Source: Clostridiales bacterium UBA7573
GTDB lineage: Bacteria > Bacillota > Clostridia > Oscillospirales > CAG-272
Assembly: GCA_002477905.1 (NCBI GenBank)
Contig: DLLB01000083.1
Coordinates: 1 to 54,311 of the forward strand
Direction: 5' to 3'
DNA: 54,311 nucleotides
Shown one piece after another: positions 16,949 to 25,222 of the stretch (position 1 is its first letter; each line of letters begins with the position of its first letter). A program made the translations under genes and the position numbers. The notes under the pieces are model-generated. The model worked only from the letters and a program-made list of their open reading frames with translations, ran no database searches and had not been told where the DNA came from.

Positions 16949-19018
16949 ATGGAACTTGCATTGATCGGGGCGCCGAATACAGGAAAAACCACCGTATTCA
17001 ACGCGCTGTGCAAACGGCACGAAAAGACAGGGAATTTCGCGGGCATCACGGTCGCGCCAGCCTATGGTAAGCTCTGTACGGATCCCTCCGTCACTCTGGT
17101 GGATCTGCCCGGAATCTATGCGCTTGCCACATTGTCTTTGGAGGAACGCGTTACACGCAACTACCTGCAAACACAAAAACCGGATGGGATCGTTACCGTC
17201 CTGGACGCGACGCATCCGGAAAAAAGCCTTGCACTGTTGTTACAGCTTACGCCGCTTGGTTTTCCGATACTCGCGGTGTTCACCATGACCGATCTGCTTG
17301 CCCCAAAGGGGTTACAATTTTCAGACTCTGCTTTCGCCCGCGTAAGCGGCGTTCCGTGTCTGCGTGCAGATTCCCTCTCCCCACAAACGTTCCTTGCGGC
17401 AGTCCGTCACGCGCTCGCCGCCCCCCAAAATTATATTTTACCGAACATCGACACCCAACCCTGCTTACGCACCTGTTTTGCCGGTCTTTCTACTCCAATG
17501 CTTTCCCCTGCACTGACGGCGTTGGATCGGTTTCTTGCCGACGAATCGCTTCCCCAAAAGTTTGCGCACCGTTTTGCAAATTTCGAGAAAGAAACGTTGC
17601 GAAAAGCGTTGACTGCCGCCCGATTTGCCGCCGTAGAACACCTGCAGACGGCAGCGTGGCAAAACACTGAAGCGACAAAAACCGGCTTTTCCCGTGCCGA
17701 TCGGTTACTGTTGCACAAGTTTTTTGGATTACCGCTTTTCTTTTTGTTGCTCAGTGCGGTTTACTTCGGATGTATCGTACTTCCGCCAAAGCTCCTTTCG
17801 CTGATTCCGGCTGCGTTTTCCCCTTTGTTACGCTTGCAGGACGCCATTGCTGTCTCTGCGCTTTCCCCATTTTGGAAAGCCTTTTTCCTGCAAGGGATCG
17901 GCGCGCCGATTCAGATGATTAAAAGTTTTCTGGTACAATTGACGCTTTTGTTTTTCTGCCTTGCTTTTTTGGAGGAATGCGGTTATCTTGCGCGGGTTGC
18001 CTTTCTGCTGGACCGTCCGTTCTCCAAAATCGGATTATCCGGAAAGGCGCTGGTTTGTTATCTGCTTGGCTGCGGATGCAGCGTCTGCGGAATCCTCGCC
18101 TGTCGAAGCGCGGAGGACGGCAACCGCAGAAAGCTCCTATGTGCAACCGTTCCGCTGCTTCCTTGCAGTGCGAAACTGCCGGTGCTTGCCTTATTTTACG
18201 AAGTGTACGGACCACCGGCACTCTGTGCCATTCCCTTGTGTCTCATCGCCGCATTCGGCAGTGCGGCTTTTCTCTCCCGTTTTCCGCGCTTTCAAACCGA
18301 TGGTCTGCCGTTTTTCTTAGAACTACCGGACTATCATTTCCCGCGTTTGCGGGTTCTTTTGCGCAGTGTCGGCGGCAGACTCGCGGACTTCTGCAAAAAA
18401 GCGCTGACCGTTTTACTTCCGGCATCCGTGCTCCTGTTTTTGCTTACGCATATCGGCATACAGAATGCCCGGCTCTGTTATACGGAACCGGGTAACGCTT
18501 CCCTGCTGTTTTTCGCCGCAAGTTCCCTGCGCGCATGGTTCGCACCGCTCGGATTCGGAAATCCGCAGACAATCTGCGCTACCCTTTTCGGAACCTTTGC
18601 AAAAGAGGGAATCGTCACCGTGTTACTCGCATTTGCCGCGGCGGACGGGCAATCCGTTTCCCAAGCGCTTTGCGCATGGCTCCCAACTTTATCCTGCGGC
18701 ATGTCTTTTCTGCTGTTCCAGTTATTCTGCCCGCCATGTTTTGCCGCCATCAGCGCCATGGCAAAAGAATGTGCCGACCGCGCAACTTTCCGTTTCCTGC
18801 TTTTTTATCAAAATCTGCTTGCCTGCTCCGTTTCCTGCTTCTGCTATGCTGTCTGCGGCAGGCATTTTTCCCTTTCCACCCTGTCGATGGGGCTTCTGCT
18901 TGCCGGACTTTGGCTCCTACTTTGCCAAAGCGGACGACAACGACCGCGCCCCTGTACTGCCGCATGCAAGTTTTGCAATCCCTTTCCTCAAAAAGACGGA
19001 ACCGTAGACCACCCTTAA
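16949..19018 (+). CDS. feoB: FeoB-family ferrous iron transporter, divergent
   Basis: A 689-residue member of the FeoB family, which takes up Fe(II) across the inner membrane. The N-terminal G domain has G1 GAPNTGKT (7-14), G2 T34 in NFAGITV, and G3 DLPG (52-55). The G4 base-recognition motif, normally NxxD, reads TMTD (112-115), and no clear G5 SA(K/L) is seen. The membrane part has the Gate motifs GCGCSVCGILACR, PCSAKLPVLALF, GTFAKEGIV and CPPCFAAISAM, which are unusually rich in cysteine. About eight membrane segments and a cysteine-containing tail follow. The ATG at 16949 has AGGCGG eight bases upstream; a GTG at 16940 lies within that site. No feoA or feoC is adjacent. Family membership is clear; iron as substrate is inferred, and another divalent metal is possible. 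Confidence 0.88.
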   Translation: MELALIGAPNTGKTTVFNALCKRHEKTGNFAGITVAPAYGKLCTDPSVTLVDLPGIYALATLSLEERVTRNYLQTQKPDGIVTVLDATHPEKSLALLLQLTPLGFPILAVFTMTDLLAPKGLQFSDSAFARVSGVPCLRADSLSPQTFLAAVRHALAAPQNYILPNIDTQPCLRTCFAGLSTPMLSPALTALDRFLADESLPQKFAHRFANFEKETLRKALTAARFAAVEHLQTAAWQNTEATKTGFSRADRLLLHKFFGLPLFFLLLSAVYFGCIVLPPKLLSLIPAAFSPLLRLQDAIAVSALSPFWKAFFLQGIGAPIQMIKSFLVQLTLLFFCLAFLEECGYLARVAFLLDRPFSKIGLSGKALVCYLLGCGCSVCGILACRSAEDGNRRKLLCATVPLLPCSAKLPVLALFYEVYGPPALCAIPLCLIAAFGSAAFLSRFPRFQTDGLPFFLELPDYHFPRLRVLLRSVGGRLADFCKKALTVLLPASVLLFLLTHIGIQNARLCYTEPGNASLLFFAASSLRAWFAPLGFGNPQTICATLFGTFAKEGIVTVLLAFAAADGQSVSQALCAWLPTLSCGMSFLLFQLFCPPCFAAISAMAKECADRATFRFLLFYQNLLACSVSCFCYAVCGRHFSLSTLSMGLLLAGLWLLLCQSGRQRPRPCTAACKFCNPFPQKDGTVDHP

Positions 19019-19033
19019 TCCGGTCTACGGTTC
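18999..19033 (+). terminator. Terminator overlapping the end of feoB
   Basis: Perfect 12-base stem (GAACCGTAGACC / GGTCTACGGTTC) with an 11-base loop, then TGTTTTTTT. The feoB stop codon lies in the loop. Confidence 0.88.
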
Positions 19034-19077
19034 TGTTTTTTTGCTCCTGTCCACCACACGCAAATCAGCAAAGCAAA

Positions 19078-19099
19078 AGGAGTAGCATCCGCTACTCCT
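19078..19099 (-). terminator. Hairpin downstream of rpmB
   Basis: AGGAGTAGC, 4-base loop, GCTACTCCT. On the minus strand it is followed by TTTGCTTTGC, a moderate U-rich tail 25 bases past the rpmB stop. Confidence 0.6.
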
Positions 19100-19124
19100 G
19101 ATGGATTTTCTTTTTCGTAAAATC

Positions 19125-19313
19125 TCAGTTTGCTCTCTGAATCTTGTTGGAACGCAGGCAACGGGAGCAGACATAAACAGATTTATGCGTACCGTTTACA
19201 ACTGCTTTCACTTTCTTTACGTTCGGCTTCCAGACTCTGTTGGTCTTACGGTTTGAGTGAGAAACGTTCAAACCGAATACAACGCTTTTTCCGCATACTT
19301 CACACTTTGCCAT
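19125..19313 (-). CDS. rpmB: 50S ribosomal protein L28
   Basis: A 62-residue basic protein of the large ribosomal subunit. It begins MAKCEVCGKSVVFGLNVSHS and carries NRVWKPNVKKVK and a second CSRC pair, so it is the zinc-binding (C+) form with CxxC near residues 4-7 and 49-52. The ATG at 19313 has GGAGGT seven bases upstream; an upstream TTG at 19328 overlaps that site and is rejected. It is monocistronic, with a promoter at 19437-19465 and a leader of about 115 bases. Such a long leader before a ribosomal-protein gene may hold a regulatory structure. Confidence 0.97.
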   Translation of the reverse strand: MAKCEVCGKSVVFGLNVSHSNRKTNRVWKPNVKKVKAVVNGTHKSVYVCSRCLRSNKIQRAN

Positions 19314-19436
19314 CTTGGACACCTCCAATTTTCACAATATCGTTCTGTTCTGTATGAACGAATGACATCCGTCGAAACGCCCCGTGCATCTGCTTTTTGG
19401 GGTATGACAGACCGTTTCATAGCCAGTACAACGGAT
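19314..19436 (-). promoter_or_regulatory. Long 5' leader of rpmB
   Basis: About 115 untranslated bases between the predicted start near 19430 and the rpmB ATG. No known riboswitch or ribosomal-protein leader was recognised. It contains short complementary stretches but nothing convincing by eye. Confidence 0.4.
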
Positions 19437-19465
19437 ATTATAGCATACTTTTTTGAAAATTGCAA
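19437..19465 (-). promoter_or_regulatory. Predicted sigma-A promoter of rpmB
   Basis: Minus strand TTGCAA (19465-19460), 17 bases, TATAAT (19442-19437) preceded by TGC. Confidence 0.85.
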
Positions 19466-19517
19466 GACTATTTTCAAAAAACTTCGATTTTTTTACAAAT
19501 CGACGCAGATTTCTCCC

Positions 19518-19546
19518 TTGACAAGCGTCTGGCGGGATGATATAAT
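19518..19546 (+). promoter_or_regulatory. Consensus sigma-A promoter of the second HTH-membrane gene
   Basis: TTGACA (19518-19523), 17 bases, TATAAT (19541-19546), with TGA before the -10. Every element is a perfect match to consensus, which is unusual for a regulator gene. Confidence 0.92.
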
Positions 19547-19552
19547 AAAATA

Positions 19553-19692
19553 AGCGTGCAAGAATTCCAAAAGGCAGGATTCTGTCATTTTGTTTTTCTT
19601 TCACACGTTCCAAATAAATTTTGTATGGCTTGATTTCACCGGGTAGTCGGGTTCCGTCTCCCGTTTCAGTTTTTAGATAAAGGAGGCTTTTT
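19553..19692 (+). promoter_or_regulatory. 140-base 5' leader of the second HTH-membrane gene
   Basis: Untranslated stretch between the consensus promoter and the ATG at 19693. It ends in AAAGGAGG, a strong ribosome binding site. A CGGG...CCCG pair (about 19639-19666) could form a stem near it. I recognise no known riboswitch class. Confidence 0.4.
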
Positions 19693-20325
19693 ATGCAGGC
19701 ATTTCGTCGCATGGTAGCAGACAATCTGATTACTCTGCGCACAGCCGCGGGAATGACGCAATCGGATCTTGGCGAAAAACTGAATTATTCTGACAAATCC
19801 ATTTCCAAATGGGAACGTGCGGAAGCACTTCCCGATGTTTACGTCCTAAAACAGATCAGCGAGATTTTTCATGTCAGCGTGGACTATCTGCTCACCCCAC
19901 ATGTGGGGGAGGAGCTTCCGCCGGAAACAGAACCGGCAAAGGAGCGTCGCTCCCGCAAGTCCATCATCACCGCCATCGCGGTCGCGGGGGTACTTGCGCT
20001 TGCCATGCTGATATTCGTTGTCACATGGATTTTATATAAGCCGGTGTTTATGATTTTTGTTTACACATTACCGGTTGCGATCATTGTTCTGATCGTGCTC
20101 GGTTCCGTATGGCAGGGGGGACGATATAACATTCCGTTGATTTCCCTGCTTGTCTGGAGCATTTTGTTAACCATTTACCTGACGTTGCGCGTAACCGGTG
20201 CCGGAAACAACTGGCAGTTGTTTTTGTTGGGGATCCCTGCGCAGATCGTCGTCATTTTGTGCTATATTTTACAGATCAAATTTCGCAAAGCACGCGCAAA
20301 AGCCATCCCCAAAAGCGATCCGTAA
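19693..20325 (+). CDS. XRE-family HTH protein with C-terminal membrane domain (copy 2)
   Basis: A 210-residue protein built like the one at 16272. It has a Cro/C1 HTH (about 8-65, NLITLRTAAGMTQSDLGEKL and NYSDKSISKWERAEALP), a charged linker (ERRSRKS), and four hydrophobic segments (about 92-200) ending FLLGIPAQIVVILCY. The shared FVYTLPV / FVYAVPV and GIPAQI / GIPCQI motifs in the membrane part show that the two are paralogs over their full length, not just in the HTH. The start has AAAGGAGG upstream. It is expressed from a perfect consensus promoter through a long leader. It could sense a membrane-related signal and regulate itself or its neighbours; nothing in the sequence names the signal. 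Confidence 0.85.
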   Translation: MQAFRRMVADNLITLRTAAGMTQSDLGEKLNYSDKSISKWERAEALPDVYVLKQISEIFHVSVDYLLTPHVGEELPPETEPAKERRSRKSIITAIAVAGVLALAMLIFVVTWILYKPVFMIFVYTLPVAIIVLIVLGSVWQGGRYNIPLISLLVWSILLTIYLTLRVTGAGNNWQLFLLGIPAQIVVILCYILQIKFRKARAKAIPKSDP

Positions 20326-20386
20326 CACCATTCATACGAAAAAAGCCCGTTTTTGCTGAAAAAATCAAAAAATATCGGAAAATCCG

Positions 20387-20415
20387 TTGACAAGCCAAGA
20401 AAAAAAGGGTAAAAT
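20387..20415 (+). promoter_or_regulatory. Predicted sigma-A promoter of the yicC-rsmB operon
   Basis: TTGACA (20387-20392), 17 bases, TAAAAT (20410-20415), about 65 bases before the yicC ATG. Confidence 0.8.
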
Positions 20416-20487
20416 GAAAAAGAAATCAGGATATGAAGTTCTTTCATTATTTTATAGATGTCATCGGAATCCATCGGAAAGGACATT

Positions 20488-21375
20488 ATGGCAATCAGTA
20501 TGACCGCGTTTGGGCGTGCGCAAAGCACGGTTGCCGGCAAACGCATCACCTGTGAAATCCGCTCCGTCAACGGCAGGTATTTGGATCTTTCCATCCGCTT
20601 ACCCCGTGCCTACGGATTTTTAGAAGAAAAGGTCAAAGCATTTTTACAAAACGGCGGGATCAACCGCGGAAAAGTGGATGTCTCTCTCGTCGTAGAACAG
20701 ACGGAAGCACCGTCTGCCGCAGTGGAAGTCAATCTGCCGCTTGCAAAAAGCTATTATCAGGCGTTGTGTTCCTTACGCGACGCACTTGGCTTGCAGGACG
20801 ATATCAGCGTCATGCGCATCGCACAAAACCGAGATCTGTTTACGGAAATTACCGTGGAAGAAGATCCGGACACGCTTTGGGCACAGTTGCAGCCGGTTCT
20901 CTCTGACGCGCTCACCGCATTTCTCGCGACGCGTCGTGCAGAGGGCAAACGGCTGTGTGCTGATCTTGCCGAAAAAAAGGCGCGATTGGTCACGCTTGCA
21001 AATCAGATTGCGGCACGTGCGGAGATAGGCGTCAGCCAATACCGCGCGCGTCTGGAAGAAAAACTGAATCAAGTGCTTGCGGAAAAAGGATTGCAATATG
21101 AGGAAGCACGAGTTTTGACAGAATGTGCCATTTTTGCAGACCGAATTGCCGTAGACGAAGAACTGGTACGCTTGAACAGTCACTTTGAAGCCTTTGACAC
21201 CATGCTTGCCGCAGACGAACCGGTCGGCAGAAAGTTGGATTTTCTCTTGCAGGAAATGAACCGGGAGGTCAATACGACCGGCTCCAAAGCAAACGATCTG
21301 ACCATCACCAAATGCGTCATTGAAATGAAGAACGAACTGGAGAAAATCCGGGAACAGGTTCAGAATCTGGAGTGA
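20488..21375 (+). CDS. yicC: YicC/YloC-family endoribonuclease
   Basis: A 295-residue cytoplasmic protein of the YicC family, recently recognised as RNA-cleaving enzymes involved in mRNA and sRNA decay. It has the typical start MAISMTAFGRAQ, the IRSVNGRYLDLSIRLP segment near 30, a central helical region, and the signature C-terminus GRKLDFLLQEMNREVNTTGSKA, then KNELEKIREQVQNLE. The ATG at 20488 has GGAAAGGA five bases upstream; an ATG at 20458 in frame lacks a site. It is the first gene of the cluster yicC-remA-gmk-rpoZ, the order found in Bacillus (yloC-ylzA-gmk-yloH). Confidence 0.95.
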   Translation: MAISMTAFGRAQSTVAGKRITCEIRSVNGRYLDLSIRLPRAYGFLEEKVKAFLQNGGINRGKVDVSLVVEQTEAPSAAVEVNLPLAKSYYQALCSLRDALGLQDDISVMRIAQNRDLFTEITVEEDPDTLWAQLQPVLSDALTAFLATRRAEGKRLCADLAEKKARLVTLANQIAARAEIGVSQYRARLEEKLNQVLAEKGLQYEEARVLTECAIFADRIAVDEELVRLNSHFEAFDTMLAADEPVGRKLDFLLQEMNREVNTTGSKANDLTITKCVIEMKNELEKIREQVQNLE

Positions 21376-21381
21376 TCAAAT

Positions 21382-21657
21382 ATGCGATTTATCAATATCG
21401 GTTACGGCAACATGGTTGCGGATACCCGCGTCGTCACTTTGGCAAGTCCGGAATCCGCCCCCATCAAACGGTTGATCGCGGATGCCAAAAAATCCGGTCG
21501 CGCCATTGACGTCACCTGCGGCAGACGTACCCGTGCGGTGATCGTCACCGACAGCGACCATGTCATTCTGTCCGCCATCCGCACGGAAGCAATCGTCAAC
21601 CGTCTCAATGGCTATACGGAGGACGACGAGGACGAAGGCGAGGAGGAAGAAACATGA
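21382..21657 (+). CDS. remA: RemA-like regulator (DUF370)
   Basis: A 91-residue DNA-binding protein of the RemA/DUF370 family. In Bacillus it activates biofilm matrix and osmoprotection genes by wrapping DNA around an oligomeric ring. It shows the family core MRFINIGYGNMVADTRVVTL, then SAPIKRLIADAKKSG, IDVTCGRRTRAVIVTDSDHVILSAIR and a strongly acidic tail (EDDEDEGEEEE). It is 6 bases after yicC and overlaps gmk by 4 bases. The position between yicC and gmk is conserved in Firmicutes and supports the call. Its targets in this organism are not known. Confidence 0.92.
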   Translation: MRFINIGYGNMVADTRVVTLASPESAPIKRLIADAKKSGRAIDVTCGRRTRAVIVTDSDHVILSAIRTEAIVNRLNGYTEDDEDEGEEEET

Positions 21658-22289
21658 TCAAACCCACCACACGCGGTAATTTGTATGTACTTTCCGGTCC
21701 TTCCGGCAGCGGCAAAGGAACGGTGCGTGCCGAATTACTGAAATACGACAATCACTTCGGATTTTCGGTTTCCTGCACCTCCCGTAAAATGCGGGAAGGA
21801 GAAACGGACGGCGTACACTATCATTTTTTATCCAGAGAACAGTTTGAAGCCGCCATTGAAGCAGGACGCTTTGTGGAATGGACGGTTTTTTGCGGCAATT
21901 ACTACGGTACGCTTTTCTCCGAGATTGAACAACAGCTTGCAGAAGGCAAAGATATGATCGTGGAAGTGGAAACGCTTGGCGCAAAGAACATCCGCAAACA
22001 TTATCCGGACGCAGTGTTGCTTCTGATACTGCCGCCGGATTTTGCAACGCTCAACCGCCGCTTAAGCGGGCGGCATACCGAATCGGAAGAACAGATCCGC
22101 GCCCGCATGGAAACCGCCAAGAAAGAGCTTTTGGAAGCCGATCAATACGACTATCTGATTATCAATCACGACGACGGGGTTCAGCGTGCGGCACAGCAGA
22201 TCTTAGAGATTGTCCATGCCTCTGCGCATCGCCCCATCCGTTATCCCGATCTGTTCGCAGATTTTTTTGAAACCGACCAAACGTCATAA
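21654..22289 (+). CDS. gmk: Guanylate kinase
   Basis: Phosphorylates GMP to GDP with ATP; cytoplasmic, essential for guanine nucleotide supply. The 211-residue protein has the P-loop GPSGSGKGT (about 15-23), the GMP-binding SCTSRKMREGETDGVHYHFL, and FVEWTVFCGNYYGT. Where most guanylate kinases have the Walker B region with an Asp (as in LDVQGA), this one reads VEVETLGA. The C-terminus ARMETAKKELLEADQYDYLIIN is typical. It overlaps remA by 4 bases and is followed by rpoZ 17 bases later. Confidence 0.95.
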   Translation: MIKPTTRGNLYVLSGPSGSGKGTVRAELLKYDNHFGFSVSCTSRKMREGETDGVHYHFLSREQFEAAIEAGRFVEWTVFCGNYYGTLFSEIEQQLAEGKDMIVEVETLGAKNIRKHYPDAVLLLILPPDFATLNRRLSGRHTESEEQIRARMETAKKELLEADQYDYLIINHDDGVQRAAQQILEIVHASAHRPIRYPDLFADFFETDQTS

Positions 22290-22306
22290 GCACAGGAGGA
22301 AACGCT

Positions 22307-22657
22307 ATGATTACCCCGTCTATTGAAGAATTAACCAAAGACCATTTTTACAACCGCTACACTTTGGTGGCGGCTACCGCGAAATGTGCCCGCATCGTCA
22401 CATCCGAATATGTCGAGCAAAGAGAATACGCAGAACGGCAGATTGAAACCAAAGCAACCGACAAGAGCCTGATGTCCATGATCCGTCGCGATATCTGCGA
22501 TCAGAAAGCGGTTCGCATTGCCGTCAACCGGATCTATAACAAGGAATACCGGATCGTCGAGCCACCGCTCAATGATAACGGACAGCTTTTGGAGACGGAT
22601 ACGCCTTCTGAGGAAACCGCGCCTGCTGTGACAGACGCGCCGCAGAACAATGGCTGA
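22307..22657 (+). CDS. rpoZ: RNA polymerase omega subunit
   Basis: A 116-residue small subunit of RNA polymerase that helps fold and recruit beta'. Diagnostic: NRYTLVAATAKCARIVTSEY near residues 16-35, followed by a helical segment and an acidic, low-complexity tail of about 30 residues that most homologs lack or vary. The call rests on the RYxLVxxxAKxAR motif and the position after gmk, where omega is always found in Firmicutes. GGAGG lies just upstream. It overlaps priA by 8 bases; coaBC, usual at this point in Bacillus, is absent. Confidence 0.88.
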   Translation: MITPSIEELTKDHFYNRYTLVAATAKCARIVTSEYVEQREYAERQIETKATDKSLMSMIRRDICDQKAVRIAVNRIYNKEYRIVEPPLNDNGQLLETDTPSEETAPAVTDAPQNNG

Positions 22658-25178
22658 GACATTGCCGCCCCTTTCGGCTTCCGCCCAGGGGACGCAAGCC
22701 GCCGGTGTCCGGATCGCACAGATTTATTTGCTGGACGTTCCGTACGCCATTGACCGTCCGTTCGACTACTTCGTACCCCCTCACCTACGCGAAAGCGTTT
22801 GCCGCGGAAGGTTCGTCGTGGTTCCGTTCGGCGGCGGCAACCGAAAGATGTTGGGCTATGTGGCAGGCGTAAACGCCCAAGACGGTCCCATTCGCACAGA
22901 TCTGAAACCGGTGCTCTCCTGTCTGCACGCCGCGCTTACACTTCCGCAATCCTTTGAAAAACTCTGCTTTTTCTTAAAAGAACAAACTTTCTGCTCGGTT
23001 GGGGAAGCCGTTCGCGCAATGCTTCCCGCCGCGGCGTTTTCCCGCTTGAATGAAGTCTATTCCGTGCAGGATTCTTTGGCAAAAGGGGCGATCTCCTCGC
23101 TCAAACCGAAGGCTCTGCGCGTTTTTCGCTTTATTGAAGAACAAAAACACGCTACGCTGTTATCTTTACGCAGTGCGTTCGGCGTCAATGTCAACAAGCT
23201 CCTTACACAGATGGAAGCAGACGGATTTCTAAAAAAAGAAACCGACTGCAAGGAGCATCGGGTTCTGTATACCGTCACTTGGCATTTACAGATTTCCAAA
23301 GACCAGTTGCCGGACGCGCTTTCCTCTCTCACCCGTGCCAAAAAGCAAACCGCAGTTTTATCTGCGTTTCCGGATATGGACGGACAGACCACACAAGCGT
23401 TTATCCAACGGTTCGGAGAGCGCGTCACAGACACGTTAGAGTCGCTTGCGCAAAAGGGCTTTTTAAGAAAGGAACAAACCGACCGGTACCGCAATCCCTA
23501 CGCAGCAACACCCCCCCAGACACCGCTTTCACCGCCTCCGCTCAGCACGGCACAAACAGCGGCATTCTCCGCGCTCCGTGCGCTGTATGATCCTGCTTCC
23601 CCGCATTGCGCCTTGCTTTACGGGGTAACGGGAAGCGGAAAAACACAGGTCATCCGCGCGATGATCGACCATGTGCTGGCAAGCGGGCGGCAGGTGATCC
23701 TGTTGGTACCGGAAATCTCACTGACACCGCAGACGGTCCAGATCTTTTCCGCCTATTACGGAGATCAGATCGCGGTTCTGCATTCTGTGCTTTCCGATGG
23801 GGAGCGCTATGACGCATGGCGGAGGATCAAAAACGGGGAGGTGAAGCTCTGTATCGGTACCCGCTCCGCGGTATTCGCACCGTTTCCGCATTTAGGTCTG
23901 ATCGTCATGGATGAGGAACAGGAAGCCACCTACAAATCTGACAACTCCCCGCGTTATCATGCGCGAGACGTTGCGCGCTTCCGTTGTGCGAACGAAGGCG
24001 CGATGCTGTTGCTCGCATCCGCAACTCCGTCCTTGGAAAGTTATTATAAAGCACAAACCGGCGTCTATACCTTGGTTTCTTTAACCGAACGGTTCGGCGA
24101 CGCCAAGCTCCCGACTGTGGAATTTGCGGATCTGCGGCAGGACAATGACAAGGAAAAAGCCTCACCGCTTGGAAACAGGTTATGTCAACGCCTGCGGGAA
24201 GTCAAGCAAGCCGGACAACAAGCGGTCTTGTTTGTAAATCGCCGCGGGTATCACAGCGTGCTCACCTGCACCTCCTGCGGTACCGCTGTCACCTGCCCGC
24301 ATTGTAGCGTCTCCTTAACCTTTCACAAGCGCCGTGGCGCACAGGAAGGAAAACTGCTCTGTCACTATTGCGGTTATCAGCAAACCGTTCCCCTGACTTG
24401 CCCCGCCTGCGGAAAACACGCCCTCGCTTTTTTGGGATTCGGTACGCAATATGCGGAAGAAGCCCTGCAAAAAGCGTTGCCGGACGCAAAGATCCTGCGC
24501 ATGGACGCGGATACAACCGCAAATAAATTCGCTTATGACGCCATGCTGGAGCAATTCCGCCGCGCGGACGCAGACATTCTGCTCGGCACACAAATGGTCG
24601 CAAAAGGGCATGACTTTCCTAAAGTAACTTTGGTCGGCGTATTGCTTGCGGAATTATCCCTGTATGTGGATGATTTCCGCGCGGCAGAACGCACCTTTTC
24701 CCTGCTCACCCAGGTGATCGGTCGTGCCGGACGCGCAAAAGACGCCGGCTATGCACTGATTCAGACTTATGATCCGGAAAATCCGGTTTTACAAATGGCA
24801 AAAACGCAGGATTATACCGCTTTCTACGAAAATGAGATCGCACTGCGGCGATCGCTGGTATTTCCTCCGTTCTGCGATTTGTGCGCCATCCTATTTACCG
24901 CACGGGAGGAAAGCGCGTTGCTTCATGCGACCACGGCTTTTTACCAAGCGCTTCGCGCACAGCTTGCCGGCGATTTTTCCGACGTGCAGTTACTGGCATT
25001 CGGTCCTATGGAAGCACCGGTCTACAAAGTCAACGAAAAATACCGGATGCGGCTTCTGCTGAAATGCCGCTTCAACGCCCGTACCCGCGCGCTTCTGCGC
25101 ACGATGTACGCAGAGTTCAGCGACAAATTTGCACGGAAGGTGACGCTGGCAATCGACGTCAATCCCACCGCGCTCTGA
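22650..25178 (+). CDS. priA: Primosomal protein N' (replication restart helicase)
   Basis: PriA recognises stalled forks and reloads the replicative helicase. The 842-residue protein has the N-terminal 3'-end-binding domain starting near VPYAIDRPFDYFVPP, a winged-helix region, Walker A GVTGSGKT near 325, motif II near 419, and a zinc-binding insert with four CxxC-type pairs (CTSCG, CPHC, CHYCG, CPACG; about 539-590). Motifs V/VI are present, including QVIGRAGRA. Motif II reads DEEQ where PriA normally has DEEH, followed by the usual EATYKSD. The length is slightly above the family mean. It overlaps rpoZ and is followed by def. Confidence 0.96.
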   Translation: MAETLPPLSASAQGTQAAGVRIAQIYLLDVPYAIDRPFDYFVPPHLRESVCRGRFVVVPFGGGNRKMLGYVAGVNAQDGPIRTDLKPVLSCLHAALTLPQSFEKLCFFLKEQTFCSVGEAVRAMLPAAAFSRLNEVYSVQDSLAKGAISSLKPKALRVFRFIEEQKHATLLSLRSAFGVNVNKLLTQMEADGFLKKETDCKEHRVLYTVTWHLQISKDQLPDALSSLTRAKKQTAVLSAFPDMDGQTTQAFIQRFGERVTDTLESLAQKGFLRKEQTDRYRNPYAATPPQTPLSPPPLSTAQTAAFSALRALYDPASPHCALLYGVTGSGKTQVIRAMIDHVLASGRQVILLVPEISLTPQTVQIFSAYYGDQIAVLHSVLSDGERYDAWRRIKNGEVKLCIGTRSAVFAPFPHLGLIVMDEEQEATYKSDNSPRYHARDVARFRCANEGAMLLLASATPSLESYYKAQTGVYTLVSLTERFGDAKLPTVEFADLRQDNDKEKASPLGNRLCQRLREVKQAGQQAVLFVNRRGYHSVLTCTSCGTAVTCPHCSVSLTFHKRRGAQEGKLLCHYCGYQQTVPLTCPACGKHALAFLGFGTQYAEEALQKALPDAKILRMDADTTANKFAYDAMLEQFRRADADILLGTQMVAKGHDFPKVTLVGVLLAELSLYVDDFRAAERTFSLLTQVIGRAGRAKDAGYALIQTYDPENPVLQMAKTQDYTAFYENEIALRRSLVFPPFCDLCAILFTAREESALLHATTAFYQALRAQLAGDFSDVQLLAFGPMEAPVYKVNEKYRMRLLLKCRFNARTRALLRTMYAEFSDKFARKVTLAIDVNPTAL

Positions 25179-25222
25179 TCCCGTTTTTCCCCTGATCTTA
25201 CCCGAAAGGAAATCGAATTATC

